DNA of 64,000 nucleotides from Saccharibacillus deserti (GCF_013618475.1 NZ_JABJVN010000001.1:558001-622000); one strand, 5' to 3'. Shown: positions 18,086 through 26,539, counted from the first letter of the stretch. Numbers and translations are program-made. Notes: a model not told the origin generated them from the letters alone.

Positions 18086-18115
18086 TTCAGATCAAGCTAA
18101 AAATACGGATATAAT
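18086..18115 (+). promoter_or_regulatory. Candidate promoter for the second half of the sugar locus
   Basis: TTCAGA and a perfect TATAAT (18110-18115) are spaced 18 bases, 26 bases before the next start. The -35 is weak, suggesting activator help. Confidence 0.4.
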
Positions 18116-18140
18116 AGATATATCGAGGAGGTTCGATTCA

Positions 18141-19109
18141 GTGAAGCTTGGAGTATTCATGGTCCTGTTCAATGGACGGGGATTCGAGGAATCCCTCGAT
18201 TACGTGGTGGAAAAAGGGCTTAAAGCGGTAGAGATCGGTACAGGAGGTTATCCGGGTAACGAGTACTGCAACCCGGAAGAACTGTTGGCCGACAAGTCGA
18301 AACTGGAAGCTTTCCGAAAAGCGGTAGACTCGCGCGGCTTAACGATCAGTGCGCTGAGCTGTCACGGCAATCCTCTCCATCCGCAAAAAGCGCTCGCAAA
18401 AGCCGATCACGACGTGTTTTTGCAAAGTGTAGAACTGGCGCAGCGGTTGGGAATTCCGGTTGTCAATACCTTTTCCGGCTGCCCGGGCGACCACGAGGAT
18501 GCCAAATATCCGAATTGGCCGGTAGCTCCGTGGCCGAACGATTATCAGGAGATTCTGAAATGGCAGTGGGAAGAGAAAGTCATTCCCTACTGGAAAGAAG
18601 CCGGTAAATTCGCGGAAGATCACGGCGTCAAAGTCGGGATCGAACTGCACGGCGGATTCTCGGCCCACACGCCGGCCACCCTGCTTCGTCTGCGCGAAGC
18701 GACCTGCGAAGCCGTCGGAGCCAACCTGGATCCCAGCCACATGTGGTGGCAGGGGATCGATCCGATCCAGGCCATCCGTATCCTCGGACGCGCCGGAGCC
18801 ATTCACCATTTCCATGCCAAAGACATCACGATCGACCGGAACAATGTCAATATGCACGGTTTGACCGATATGCAGTCTTACACGCTTATGCAGGAACGGG
18901 CCTGGAACTTCCGCAGCGTAGGCTACGGCCACGAGCTGAAGATCTGGTCCGATATGATCAGCGAACTTCGCCTGCAGAACTACGATTATGTAGTCAGTAT
19001 CGAACATGAAGACGGTCTGATGTCCGTCGACGAAGGATTCGGAAAAGCCGTTCGAAATCTTCAGCAGATCCTTATCGAAGAGCCTGCAGGAGAGATGTGG
19101 TGGGTTTAA
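18141..19109 (+). CDS. Sugar phosphate isomerase/epimerase-fold protein (second)
   Basis: A 322-residue TIM barrel that starts MKLGVFMVLFNGRGFEESLDYV from a GTG behind CGAGGAGGTT. Metal-site segments include GLKAVEIGTGGYPG, LTISALSCHGNPLHP, VKVGIELHGGFSAHTP, ANLDPSHMWWQGIDP, IHHFHAKDI and a C-terminal VVSIEHEDGLMS. This arrangement of Glu, Asp, His and Glu ligands is that of the ThuA-associated isomerase group. It is followed after 55 bases by thuA. Exact reaction not known; epimerisation or cleavage of an oxidised sugar is plausible. Confidence 0.87.
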   Translation: MKLGVFMVLFNGRGFEESLDYVVEKGLKAVEIGTGGYPGNEYCNPEELLADKSKLEAFRKAVDSRGLTISALSCHGNPLHPQKALAKADHDVFLQSVELAQRLGIPVVNTFSGCPGDHEDAKYPNWPVAPWPNDYQEILKWQWEEKVIPYWKEAGKFAEDHGVKVGIELHGGFSAHTPATLLRLREATCEAVGANLDPSHMWWQGIDPIQAIRILGRAGAIHHFHAKDITIDRNNVNMHGLTDMQSYTLMQERAWNFRSVGYGHELKIWSDMISELRLQNYDYVVSIEHEDGLMSVDEGFGKAVRNLQQILIEEPAGEMWWV

Positions 19110-19164
19110 AATAAGCGAGCGTATCGCATAAAACAATACAGGAACAACTAAGGGGATGCCGACG

Positions 19165-19896
19165 ATGATCAACGTAACCATCTGGAACGAATTCGTACAT
19201 GAACGCAGAGATGAAGATGTAAAAGCCGTTTACCCGGACGGTATTCACAAGCAGTTGGAACGCGCATTGACGCCTGAAGGATTTGCTATTCGCACCTGCA
19301 CGCTCGAAGAAGACGACCACGGTTTGACAAGAGACGTGCTCGATTCGACGGATGTCATGATCTGGTGGGGACATATGGCGCACGAGCTTGTTGACGATTC
19401 GATCGCCGAAGCGGTTGCGCAGCGTGTACGCGAAGGCATGGGCCTGATCGTGCTGCATTCGGGTCACTTCTCCAAACCGTTCAAGAATCTGATGGGAACG
19501 GGCTGCGATCTGAAATGGCGCGAAGCCGGCGAGCAGGAAATTCTGTGGGCCGTAAATCCTTCGCACCCGATTGCGGAAGGCATAGGCGAGAACATCGTTC
19601 TCGAACACGAAGAGATGTACGGGGAGTTCTTCGATATTCCGACTCCCGACGAGATCGTCTTTATCAGCAACTTCTCGGGCGGCGAAGTGTTCCGCAGCGG
19701 CTGCACGTTCCGCCGCGGATCCGGCAAGATCTTCTACTTCCGTCCGGGGCACGAGACTTATCCGACTTACTACAACCCGGATATTATCCGCGTTATCTCC
19801 AATTCCATTCGGTGGGCTTATCCGGCCGCAGCAGCCAAACCGGTATACGGCAATGCACAGCCGATTCGTTCGCTGCATGCCCGCGAATTGGTATAA
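19165..19896 (+). CDS. ThuA-domain protein (trehalose-utilization type)
   Basis: A 243-residue class I glutamine-amidotransferase-like fold of the ThuA family. ATG 19165 is preferred over ATG 19156 because AAGGGG at 19150 is better spaced and the protein then opens MINVTIWNEFVHER, the family norm. DVMIWWGHMAHELV and GLIVLHSGHFSKPFK are hallmark segments. In Sinorhizobium, ThuA acts with the Gfo/Idh/MocA protein ThuB on trehalose-like disaccharides through 3-keto forms. Last gene of the locus, closed by a strong terminator. Confidence 0.88.
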   Translation: MINVTIWNEFVHERRDEDVKAVYPDGIHKQLERALTPEGFAIRTCTLEEDDHGLTRDVLDSTDVMIWWGHMAHELVDDSIAEAVAQRVREGMGLIVLHSGHFSKPFKNLMGTGCDLKWREAGEQEILWAVNPSHPIAEGIGENIVLEHEEMYGEFFDIPTPDEIVFISNFSGGEVFRSGCTFRRGSGKIFYFRPGHETYPTYYNPDIIRVISNSIRWAYPAAAAKPVYGNAQPIRSLHARELV

Positions 19897-19969
19897 GTCC
19901 AAGTTTTCTCTGCAAAGTTCACACGAATTCGGGAAACGTTGATGGAAGCCGTCGGATAGACCGCTTTCG

Positions 19970-20008
19970 AAAAGCCGCTTTTCGCTTTATGCGAAAAAGC
20001 GGCTTTTC
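19970..20008 (+). terminator. Terminator closing the sugar locus
   Basis: AAAAGCCGCTTTTCGC pairs with GCGAAAAAGCGGCTTTT, one-base bulge, tail TTTTCTC. Confidence 0.85.
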
Positions 20009-20146
20009 TCTATAGGATGAAGAGAGCGTTCACAAAATACGGAAACGGCCGTCCGAATGGTTGGCGGCCTATCGATTTTGGGGTAAAATAATAGAAATAC
20101 CCGTTAACCCTTATCCAAGGCAGGGTTTCAAGAAAGGGGGATGGCG

Positions 20147-20830
20147 ATGAAAGTAGAGTTCGGCAGCGCACCGGTGGCGGAAGAAGTCATCAAAGAATGT
20201 CTGCACAGATCCGAAGGGTACGATCTGGAAGGATTTTTGCTGGGGCAAGGTGCCATCCCGGCCCGAATCATGTTTGTCGGCGAAGCTCCCGGTGCCACGG
20301 AGATTGTGGAAGGAAGGCCGTTTACGGGACAGGCGGGCAAAGTATTGGAAGAGTATCTGGAAAAGCTCGGTTTGACGCGGCAGGATATTTATATCTCGAG
20401 TGCCGTTCGCAGCCGTCCTTTCAAGGACAAAGTCGTCGCAGGCGCAGCAATCGGGGTAATCCCGCGAATCAGCCGTTCGAACCGGACGCCTACCAAGAAC
20501 GAAGTGCTCGCCCATGCGGCCATCTTGGATGCGGAGATCGAATACGTCCAGCCCGAGGTCATCGTCCCGATGGGCAATATCGGTCTTCATCGGTTGATCG
20601 GCAGTCACGAGACTATCTCTTCCCTGCACGGCAGAGCGATCGAAGGTCCGATTCAGCGTTTGGAGGATCCCGAAGATCCCCAGTCCCGCTACATTTTCGG
20701 AGAGCGTTCGTATTCGATTTTTCCTTTGTACCATCCGGCCGCCGTCATCTATAACCGTTCGCTCCAAGAGGTGATCGAGCGGGATTTACAGGCACTCAAA
20801 CATTTTTTGGCGGCAAAAAATAATTCGTAA
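20147..20830 (+). CDS. Uracil-DNA glycosylase superfamily protein (family 4-like)
   Basis: A 227-residue protein with the family 4 motif A FVGEAPGATEIVEGRPFTGQAGKVLEEYL and motif B region FPLYHPAAVIYN. These enzymes excise uracil from DNA. ATG 20147 is preferred over 20141 since AAAGGGGG ends at 20140. Canonical family 4 enzymes hold a 4Fe-4S cluster through four cysteines; here I see only one Cys (VIKECLH, near residue 19), so cluster loss or a divergent subfamily is likely. It is monocistronic. Confidence 0.82.
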   Translation: MKVEFGSAPVAEEVIKECLHRSEGYDLEGFLLGQGAIPARIMFVGEAPGATEIVEGRPFTGQAGKVLEEYLEKLGLTRQDIYISSAVRSRPFKDKVVAGAAIGVIPRISRSNRTPTKNEVLAHAAILDAEIEYVQPEVIVPMGNIGLHRLIGSHETISSLHGRAIEGPIQRLEDPEDPQSRYIFGERSYSIFPLYHPAAVIYNRSLQEVIERDLQALKHFLAAKNNS

Positions 20831-20925
20831 AAGCATTTTCTTTTTTCGGGAAATGTGTTAATATGAAATAAGCTAACAAATCGTAAGTTTCTCTTCAGAG
20901 GGAATCTTCTAAGAGGTGATCATCT

Positions 20926-21255
20926 ATGATAGAGCAAAAAAACGAAATTCCCATGCAGCTTTGTCCCCGATTCGAAAGTGCTTTTTCGTTTTTGGGCAAG
21001 CGCTGGAACGGCCTGATCATTCAGACATTGATGAGCGGCGCCAAGCGGTTCAAAGATATTTCCAACCAGATCCCGATGATGAGCGACAAGATGTTGTCGG
21101 AGCGGATGAAAGATCTGGAAAGCGAAGGCATCTTGGTACGTCATGTTTATCCGGAAACCCCGGTGCGTATCGAATATGAACTGACTGAGAAGGGCCGCGC
21201 GCTTCAGCCGGTAATGCAGCAAATTCAAATGTGGGCGGAATGCTGGGTCGATTGA
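20926..21255 (+). CDS. HxlR-family winged-helix regulator
   Basis: A 109-residue regulator with the family layout: LCPRFESAFSFLGKRWNGLIIQTLMSGAKRFKDISNQIPMMSDKMLSERMKDLESEGILVRHVYPETPVRIEYELTEKG is a winged helix with the wing at residues 75-90. A single N-terminal Cys (LCPRF) occurs where redox-sensing HxlR/HypR proteins have theirs, so thiol sensing is possible. The ribosome site AGAGGTGAT lies upstream. The target gene is not evident. Confidence 0.88.
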   Translation: MIEQKNEIPMQLCPRFESAFSFLGKRWNGLIIQTLMSGAKRFKDISNQIPMMSDKMLSERMKDLESEGILVRHVYPETPVRIEYELTEKGRALQPVMQQIQMWAECWVD

Positions 21256-21270
21256 CCGGTGATCCGCCAA

Positions 21271-21304
21271 GAACCCCTTTGCCGGCAAAGGGGTTCTTTT
21301 TTAT
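21271..21304 (+). terminator. Terminator of the HxlR gene
   Basis: GAACCCCTTTGCC/GGCAAAGGGGTTC, perfect, then TTTTTTATTTT. Confidence 0.9.
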
Positions 21305-21390
21305 TTTCCGTACGCCTCGGCGATTTGAGAAAGGCTTCCTCGTTTTGGTATAATAAGAGTGATTACGCTCAATGAAGGGAACGGAAGCCC

Positions 21391-22128
21391 ATGCGGACAA
21401 AAATCAAACTTCCCGATCAGCGGGTTTTGCTGTTTGTGCTTGCCATCCTGCTCATTACCGCGGTAGCTGCGATGGCTGTTCTGCTGCGCTCGCCTTCGGC
21501 AGATACGGCGGCGGAAGAGGTTGGCAGCGAAAATTTCAAATTGGTGGTGGATGGGGGCATCTACATGCCGAACGAGAATCGTTCGCTTGTCAGTACGTAC
21601 CGGAAAGAAGACACTATCCGTGACGCCCTGGAACGCAGCAGTATCGTCCGTTTCGACAATGAAGGACGGATTGCTTCGGTCGACGACACGGAGCTTCATT
21701 CGGAGCTGAACTGGGCGGTGAAGCAAAACGGCAAAGAGATCCCCGAAAGCGGGTTTGTGACGCGGATTCAGCCGGGAGACGAAATCATGCTGTATATAGA
21801 AGCGCCCGGTAACGGCGGCAAGCCGGTCAATACGCTTCTGATTAGCGGCGGCGAAGTGAATTCGTCTCTGGGCGGCTCTTATGCCCATCCCTACAAAGAA
21901 GGAACCATGGTCCGGGATGTGCTCAAAGCCAGCGGACTCGTAACCTTGTCGGAGAACGGGCGGACGATTCGTTTCGTTCAGGCGAGTCCCGATAGCCAGG
22001 AAGGGTATATGACGAAACCGAGCGAACGCTGGGTATTGAAAGTGAACGGAAAAGAACTCAATGATCGGGGATTCGATATGCAGCTGCAGCCGGGCGATTA
22101 CGTGGAACTGACGCTTGAAAAGGCCTGA
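21391..22128 (+). CDS. Membrane-anchored protein with two DUF4430-like repeats
   Basis: A 245-residue protein with one N-terminal transmembrane segment (VLLFVLAILLITAVAAMAVLL, residues 12-32) and an extracytoplasmic part with two similar halves. Each half ends in a Trp-x-Val-x-x-Asn-Gly...Gly-Phe...Gln-Pro-Gly-Asp pattern (WAVKQNGKEIPESGFVTRIQPGD and WVLKVNGKELNDRGFDMQLQPGD), resembling DUF4430 or transcobalamin C-terminal-like domains, which can bind ligands. It converges on fnr. Function unknown. Confidence 0.7.
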   Translation: MRTKIKLPDQRVLLFVLAILLITAVAAMAVLLRSPSADTAAEEVGSENFKLVVDGGIYMPNENRSLVSTYRKEDTIRDALERSSIVRFDNEGRIASVDDTELHSELNWAVKQNGKEIPESGFVTRIQPGDEIMLYIEAPGNGGKPVNTLLISGGEVNSSLGGSYAHPYKEGTMVRDVLKASGLVTLSENGRTIRFVQASPDSQEGYMTKPSERWVLKVNGKELNDRGFDMQLQPGDYVELTLEKA

Positions 22129-22160
22129 CGCGGAAGTCGCAGCCCCGGTAGAACAAAGAA

Positions 22161-22190
22161 CGACAAAAAGGCCGGATCCTCAGATCCGGC
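22161..22190 (-). terminator. Terminator of fnr
   Basis: On the minus strand GCCGGATC/GATCCGGC is followed by CTTTTTGT. The stem overlaps the fnr stop codon. Confidence 0.75.
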
Positions 22191-22899
22191 ATATTTCATT
22201 TGGACAAAGTTCGCAGTGGCAGATTTCCTGCAGCATGGAGAGATTGGTAATCACGATCATGCCGTTTTCGTATTCGACCGCGCCTTTTTTACGCAGATCG
22301 CTCAGCATGCGGTTGACACTTTCGCGTGTGGCTCCGATCATGTTCGACAAATCGGTATGCGTAATCTTTTTGTTAATGAGCGTAGTGTCCCCGTGTTTCT
22401 CGCCGTAGGTGTTGCCCAGACGAATCAGGGTCGAGCAGAGAGCGCCGGGTTTGCCGTACATCATCAGGTCGCGGAATTTGGTCTGCGTCAGACGGTGATG
22501 AATCCCCATCCATTTCATGAAATCGATCGCGAAATCGCAGTGCTGGCAGATCAGAACTTCGAGATCCTTATGTTCGATAACCCCGACTTCCGTATCTTCG
22601 ATCACTTCTGCGGTAAAACTGTGTTTGGTGCTGAAAAAAGGATCCGCTTGTCCAACCATGTCGTCGGATTGGTACATGTAAAGGATGAGTTCCTTGCCTT
22701 CATCGGTCGACTTGGTCAGTTTGACCCGGCCCCGTTTAATGTAATAGAGCTTGTCGGCGAGATCCCCTTCCCAGAACAAGTGAGAGCCTTCCGGAATATG
22801 ACGTTCTTTCATGACGACTTCCAGACGCTTCATGTTTTGGTCCGAGAAACAACCGGTATTGCCTCGATGATTGGTGGCATGGTGGTATACACTCATCAT
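22180..22899 (-). CDS. fnr: Fnr, Fe-S oxygen-sensing Crp-family activator
   Basis: A 239-residue regulator matching Bacillus Fnr in length. A start at 22899 (or 22896) is chosen because AAAGGAG lies just upstream; the frame continues further without a ribosome site. It has a cyclic-nucleotide-fold beta roll (EGSHLFWEGDLADKLYYIKRGRVKL), a dimer helix, and a helix-turn-helix THTDLSNMIGATRESVNRMLSDLRKKG. The C-terminal ICHCELCPNEICRI supplies cysteines as in Bacillus subtilis Fnr, where three C-terminal Cys and one Asp hold the 4Fe-4S cluster. Fnr-type sites occur upstream of its own gene, adhE and pflB. Confidence 0.92.
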   Translation of the reverse strand: MMSVYHHATNHRGNTGCFSDQNMKRLEVVMKERHIPEGSHLFWEGDLADKLYYIKRGRVKLTKSTDEGKELILYMYQSDDMVGQADPFFSTKHSFTAEVIEDTEVGVIEHKDLEVLICQHCDFAIDFMKWMGIHHRLTQTKFRDLMMYGKPGALCSTLIRLGNTYGEKHGDTTLINKKITHTDLSNMIGATRESVNRMLSDLRKKGAVEYENGMIVITNLSMLQEICHCELCPNEICRI

Positions 22900-23113
22900 T
22901 AACATCTCCTTTGCGCAAGCGCACACTTCGAATAGGTACTTGTTCCGCGAGGCTCCCTTTTCGCAGAGAGCTGCGCCCAAGGTGCGTTTCGCTTCTTTCT
23001 TGGGGTGGATCAGAATCAGCGTATTTGAGTTAAGCAAATTTCAGATTAATTATAACCGAAATTTCAAGTTATTGGAGCTTGAGTAAAAGAAAAGATGGCG
23101 AAACTTTGAACTT

Positions 23114-23129
23114 TGTGACTTTTTTCACT
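23114..23129. promoter_or_regulatory. Fnr-type box upstream of fnr
   Basis: TGTGA-CTTTTT-TCACT. It is about 215 bases from the fnr start and 360 from adhE; possible autoregulation. Confidence 0.55.
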
Positions 23130-23388
23130 TTACTTCTTTATCATGAAGGAAACCGAGAACTTTGTCAATTCTTATTACGAAAATTTTTGTATAAATTTTT
23201 AGCTTAATTTAGGAAGAGGGGCTCTGGTGAAAGCTGTTGAAAAAAGACGCGGGAAGCAAAAGAGAAGCGCTTGAGGAAGGAGAATCCGGATGGACAGGAG
23301 AAAAGCAAAAGTTTTTTAGGAAGCCGAAAATAGGGCATTAATGAAGGAAAAGCGCCCGAAAGCAAAGGAAAAAAAGAGCGGATTATTT

Positions 23389-23404
23389 TGTGAAATTTTT
23401 CACT
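23389..23404 (+). promoter_or_regulatory. Fnr box at the adhE promoter
   Basis: TGTGA-AATTTT-TCACT is centred about 41.5-42 bases before the start predicted from TATGAT at 23427-23432, the classic class II activator position. Confidence 0.75.
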
Positions 23405-23426
23405 TTAAAAAGTGAAAAGCATATGC

Positions 23427-23432
23427 TATGAT
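23427..23432 (+). promoter_or_regulatory. adhE -10 box
   Basis: TATGAT; no good -35 box, consistent with Fnr-dependent transcription. Confidence 0.6.
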
Positions 23433-23480
23433 CATTCACGTAGAGAAAACAACGCAAACATCTTGAGGAGGATGAGGGAA

Positions 23481-26096
23481 ATGGCAGTGAAAAATGAAGC
23501 CGCCCGTACTGTTGAACCAACCGCTGAGCAGGACATTCAAAAGCTGATTGACAACGCGAAAAAAGCGCAGGAAGCTTTCATGCAAATGGATCAACAACAA
23601 ATCGATACCGTCGTGCAAGCGATGGCCCTGGCCGGCCTGGACAAGCACATGTATCTCGCAAAGATCGCGATTGAAGAAACCAAACGCGGCGTATACGAAG
23701 ACAAGATCACGAAAAACCTCTTCGCTACAGAGTACATTTATCACAGCATCAAGAATGATAAAACGGTAGGCATTATTGAAGACAATGAGTATGACAGCTT
23801 CCAGAAGATCGCTGAGCCTGTCGGCATCGTGATGGGGATCACGCCTGTAACGAACCCGACCTCCACAACCATGTTCAAAGCGCTGATTTCGATTAAGACA
23901 CGTAACCCTATTATATTCGGTTTCCACCCTTCTGCGCAATACTGCAGTTCCGAAGCCGCAAGAATCCTGCAGGAAGCAGCGGTTAAAGCCGGTGCTCCGG
24001 AAGGCTGTATCCAATGGATCGACAAGCCTTCGATGGATAAGACGAACATCCTGATGAACCACCCCGACGTTGCCCTGATTCTTGCAACAGGCGGCGGCGC
24101 AATGGTTCGCGCAGCTTACAGCTGCGGCAAACCGGCTCTCGGCGTAGGCCCGGGCAACGTACCGGCATTTATCGAGAAAACAGCCGATATCGATCAAGCC
24201 GTAACCGACCTGATTTTGTCGAAATCGTTCGATAACGGTATGATCTGCGCGTCCGAGCAAGCGGTTATTATTGAAGAACCGATCTTCGACCGCGTCAAAA
24301 AGAAAATGATTGCAAACGGCTGTTACTTCCTGAACAAAGATGAAATCGCCAAGCTGACTCCAAGCGCAATGAACGTCGAAAAATGCGCGGTCAACCCGGC
24401 AATCGTCGGACAGTCGGCTTTCAAGATTGCGGAAATGGCCGGTATTGCCGTTCCGGCAGCGACCAAAATCCTGGTTGCCGAAATCGAAGGCGTAGGTCCG
24501 AAATTCCCGCTGTCGGCCGAAAAGCTCAGCCCGGTTCTGGCCTGCTACAAAGTCAAAACGGCGGACGAAGGTATTGCACGCGCTGCAGAGATCGTCGAAT
24601 TCGGCGGCATGGGTCACTCGTCGGCGATCCACTCCAACGACGACGCCGTCATTCAACGCTTTGCGAATCGTCTGCAAACCGGCCGTATCATTGTAAACTC
24701 CCCGTCGACGCACGGTGCAATCGGCGATATCTACAATACGAACCTGCCTTCGCTGACGCTGGGCTGCGGATCTTACGGCCGCAACTCGACTTCTTCGAAC
24801 GTAACCGCAGTAAACTTGATCAACGTGAAAAGGGTGGCGCGTCGTACCGTGAATATGCAGTGGTTTAAAGTGCCGGACAAGATCTATTTCGAGAAAAACT
24901 CCACGCAGTATCTGACAAAAATGCCGGATATCACTCGTGTCGCAATCATTACCGATCCGATGATGGTACAGCTCGGCTACGTGGAAAGAGTTCAGCATTA
25001 CCTGCGTCAGCGTCAAACGCCGGTTGCCATCGAAGTCTTCTCCGAGGTGGAGCCGGATCCTTCGACAGCGACCGTTGAACGCGGCCGCGCCATGATGGAA
25101 CGCTTCCAGCCCGACTGTATCATCGCTCTGGGCGGCGGTTCGCCGATGGATGCCGCGAAAGGCATGTGGTTGTTCTACGAATATCCGGATACCGACTTCA
25201 ACAACCTGAAGCAAAAATTCATGGATATCCGCAAACGGATCTACAAATACCCGCGTCTGGGCAAAAAGGCGAAATTTGTTGCGATCCCAACCACTTCGGG
25301 TACCGGTTCGGAAGTCACTTCGTTCGCGGTTATTACCGACAAGGAAAACGGCAATACCAAATATCCGCTGGCCGATTACGAGCTGACTCCCGACGTCGCG
25401 ATTGTCGATCCGGTATTCGTATACTCGCTGCCTAAAGTTGCCGTAGCCGATACCGGCATGGACGTTCTGACTCACGCTATCGAAGCTTACGTTTCGGTTA
25501 TGGCAAGCGATTATACCGATGGTCTGGCTATCAAAGCGATCCAACTCGTATTCGCAAACCTGGAAAAATCGGCTTTGACCGGGGACAAATTGGCCCGCGA
25601 AAAAATGCATAACGCTTCTACGCTTGCCGGTATGGCTTTCGCAAATGCTTTCCTGGGCATCAACCACAGCTTGGCGCACAAATGGGGCGGGGAATACCAC
25701 ACCGCTCACGGCCGTACCAATGCAATCCTGATGCCGCACGTCATCCGCTACAATGCGAAAAAGCCGACGAAGTTTGCTTCGTTCCCTAAATATTCGCACT
25801 TTATCGCCGACGAACGGTATGCCGAAATCGCCCGTATCCTGGGACTGCCTGCCAGAACGACGGAAGAAGGCGTGAAGAGCCTGATCAACGCCATTCGCGA
25901 CTTGAACCGCAAACTGGGCGTTCCGGAAACGTTCCAAGAACTCGGTTTCGATGCCAAACAGTTCGAAAGCCGCGTCGACTACCTGGCCGACCGCGCATTC
26001 GAAGACCAATGTACAACGGCTAACCCTAAGCTGCCGCTGGTTACCGAACTGGCCGATGTTTACCGTGACGCGTTTTACGGCAGATTCGAGGAATAA
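23481..26096 (+). CDS. adhE: Bifunctional acetaldehyde-CoA/alcohol dehydrogenase
   Basis: An 871-residue fusion that reduces acetyl-CoA to ethanol through acetaldehyde, regenerating NAD during fermentation. The N-terminal aldehyde dehydrogenase has its catalytic Cys256 in DNGMICASEQAV; the C-terminal iron-type alcohol dehydrogenase starts near residue 450, with GGGSPMDAAKGMW and metal-site GMDVLTHAIEAYVS and HKWGGEYHTAHGRTNAILMPHV. ATG 23481 is chosen from GAGGAGG nine bases upstream. AdhE forms filaments (spirosomes) in other bacteria. Codons are less GC-biased than neighbours and highly ordered, as in strongly expressed genes. Under Fnr control by position of the box. Confidence 0.97.
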   Translation: MAVKNEAARTVEPTAEQDIQKLIDNAKKAQEAFMQMDQQQIDTVVQAMALAGLDKHMYLAKIAIEETKRGVYEDKITKNLFATEYIYHSIKNDKTVGIIEDNEYDSFQKIAEPVGIVMGITPVTNPTSTTMFKALISIKTRNPIIFGFHPSAQYCSSEAARILQEAAVKAGAPEGCIQWIDKPSMDKTNILMNHPDVALILATGGGAMVRAAYSCGKPALGVGPGNVPAFIEKTADIDQAVTDLILSKSFDNGMICASEQAVIIEEPIFDRVKKKMIANGCYFLNKDEIAKLTPSAMNVEKCAVNPAIVGQSAFKIAEMAGIAVPAATKILVAEIEGVGPKFPLSAEKLSPVLACYKVKTADEGIARAAEIVEFGGMGHSSAIHSNDDAVIQRFANRLQTGRIIVNSPSTHGAIGDIYNTNLPSLTLGCGSYGRNSTSSNVTAVNLINVKRVARRTVNMQWFKVPDKIYFEKNSTQYLTKMPDITRVAIITDPMMVQLGYVERVQHYLRQRQTPVAIEVFSEVEPDPSTATVERGRAMMERFQPDCIIALGGGSPMDAAKGMWLFYEYPDTDFNNLKQKFMDIRKRIYKYPRLGKKAKFVAIPTTSGTGSEVTSFAVITDKENGNTKYPLADYELTPDVAIVDPVFVYSLPKVAVADTGMDVLTHAIEAYVSVMASDYTDGLAIKAIQLVFANLEKSALTGDKLAREKMHNASTLAGMAFANAFLGINHSLAHKWGGEYHTAHGRTNAILMPHVIRYNAKKPTKFASFPKYSHFIADERYAEIARILGLPARTTEEGVKSLINAIRDLNRKLGVPETFQELGFDAKQFESRVDYLADRAFEDQCTTANPKLPLVTELADVYRDAFYGRFEE

Positions 26097-26150
26097 GAAT
26101 CGGATCGAAGCTTCGCCTGCAAGATCGAATGTGTTTCTCCTGCTTGGTTT

Positions 26151-26187
26151 GAACGGCGTCTCCACCTGGTGGGGGCGCCGTTTTTTA
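26151..26187 (+). terminator. Terminator of adhE
   Basis: GGCG...CGCC stem extended as AACGGCG/CGCCGTT, then TTTTTT. Confidence 0.8.
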
Positions 26188-26278
26188 TAGGCAGCCGGAT
26201 AAATCAAGAAAAGCTGCTTGGTTGCAAGATTTGAAAAACAGTCATAAAATGATGTGTTATTCAGAAAGCGGGCTTAAA

Positions 26279-26294
26279 AGTGATAAACATCATA
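26279..26294 (+). promoter_or_regulatory. Degenerate Fnr box upstream of pflB
   Basis: AGTGA-TAAACA-TCATA, one mismatch-rich half. About 30 bases upstream of the stronger box; possibly cooperative. Confidence 0.35.
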
Positions 26295-26308
26295 AAAAAA
26301 TGCGTTTC

Positions 26309-26324
26309 AGTGATATATGTCACA
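26309..26324 (+). promoter_or_regulatory. Fnr box at the pflB promoter
   Basis: AGTGA-TATATG-TCACA, centred about 41.5 bases before the start expected from CATAAT at 26346-26351. Confidence 0.75.
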
Positions 26325-26345
26325 GTAACTCGCGAAGGAGGGGCG

Positions 26346-26351
26346 CATAAT
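26346..26351 (+). promoter_or_regulatory. pflB -10 box
   Basis: CATAAT at the spacing expected for a class II Fnr promoter. It would give a leader of about 180 bases. Confidence 0.55.
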
Positions 26352-26422
26352 AAGGACATGAAGATCCCCCAAGACATCGAGAGGCTAATCCGAAGATGGC
26401 AATCCTCTACTTTTTCGGTGAA

Positions 26423-26438
26423 TGTGATATTTTTCACC
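26423..26438 (+). promoter_or_regulatory. Fnr-type box in the pflB leader
   Basis: TGTGA-TATTTT-TCACC, downstream of the predicted start. It may drive a second start (no good -10 found) or modulate elongation. Confidence 0.5.
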
Positions 26439-26539
26439 TTGTCGGCACGGCTGCCGGCATCCAGGGATCTTGCAGTGAGATACGGACGCCTCTTCCACCG
26501 TATTCTCCGTCAAACACATACAAAAATGGAGGTAATCAC

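Larger units (their letters stand above)
22900..23480. other. Intergenic region between fnr and adhE
   Basis: 581 bases, AT-rich, no credible gene. It contains two Fnr-type boxes (23114-23129 and 23389-23404), the adhE -10 box and, on the minus strand, a TATAAT at 23048-23053 that could serve fnr. 23200-23380 is purine-rich and I see no structure in it. Confidence 0.6.

Noticed and set aside
22871-23086. 71-codon plus-strand frame over the fnr start
   Set aside because: Overlaps fnr and its promoter; composition is not protein-like.
23436-26207. Very long open frame (about 920 codons) antisense to adhE
   Set aside because: Codon-bias shadow of a highly expressed gene; residue content is unlike any protein, and no ribosome site is present.
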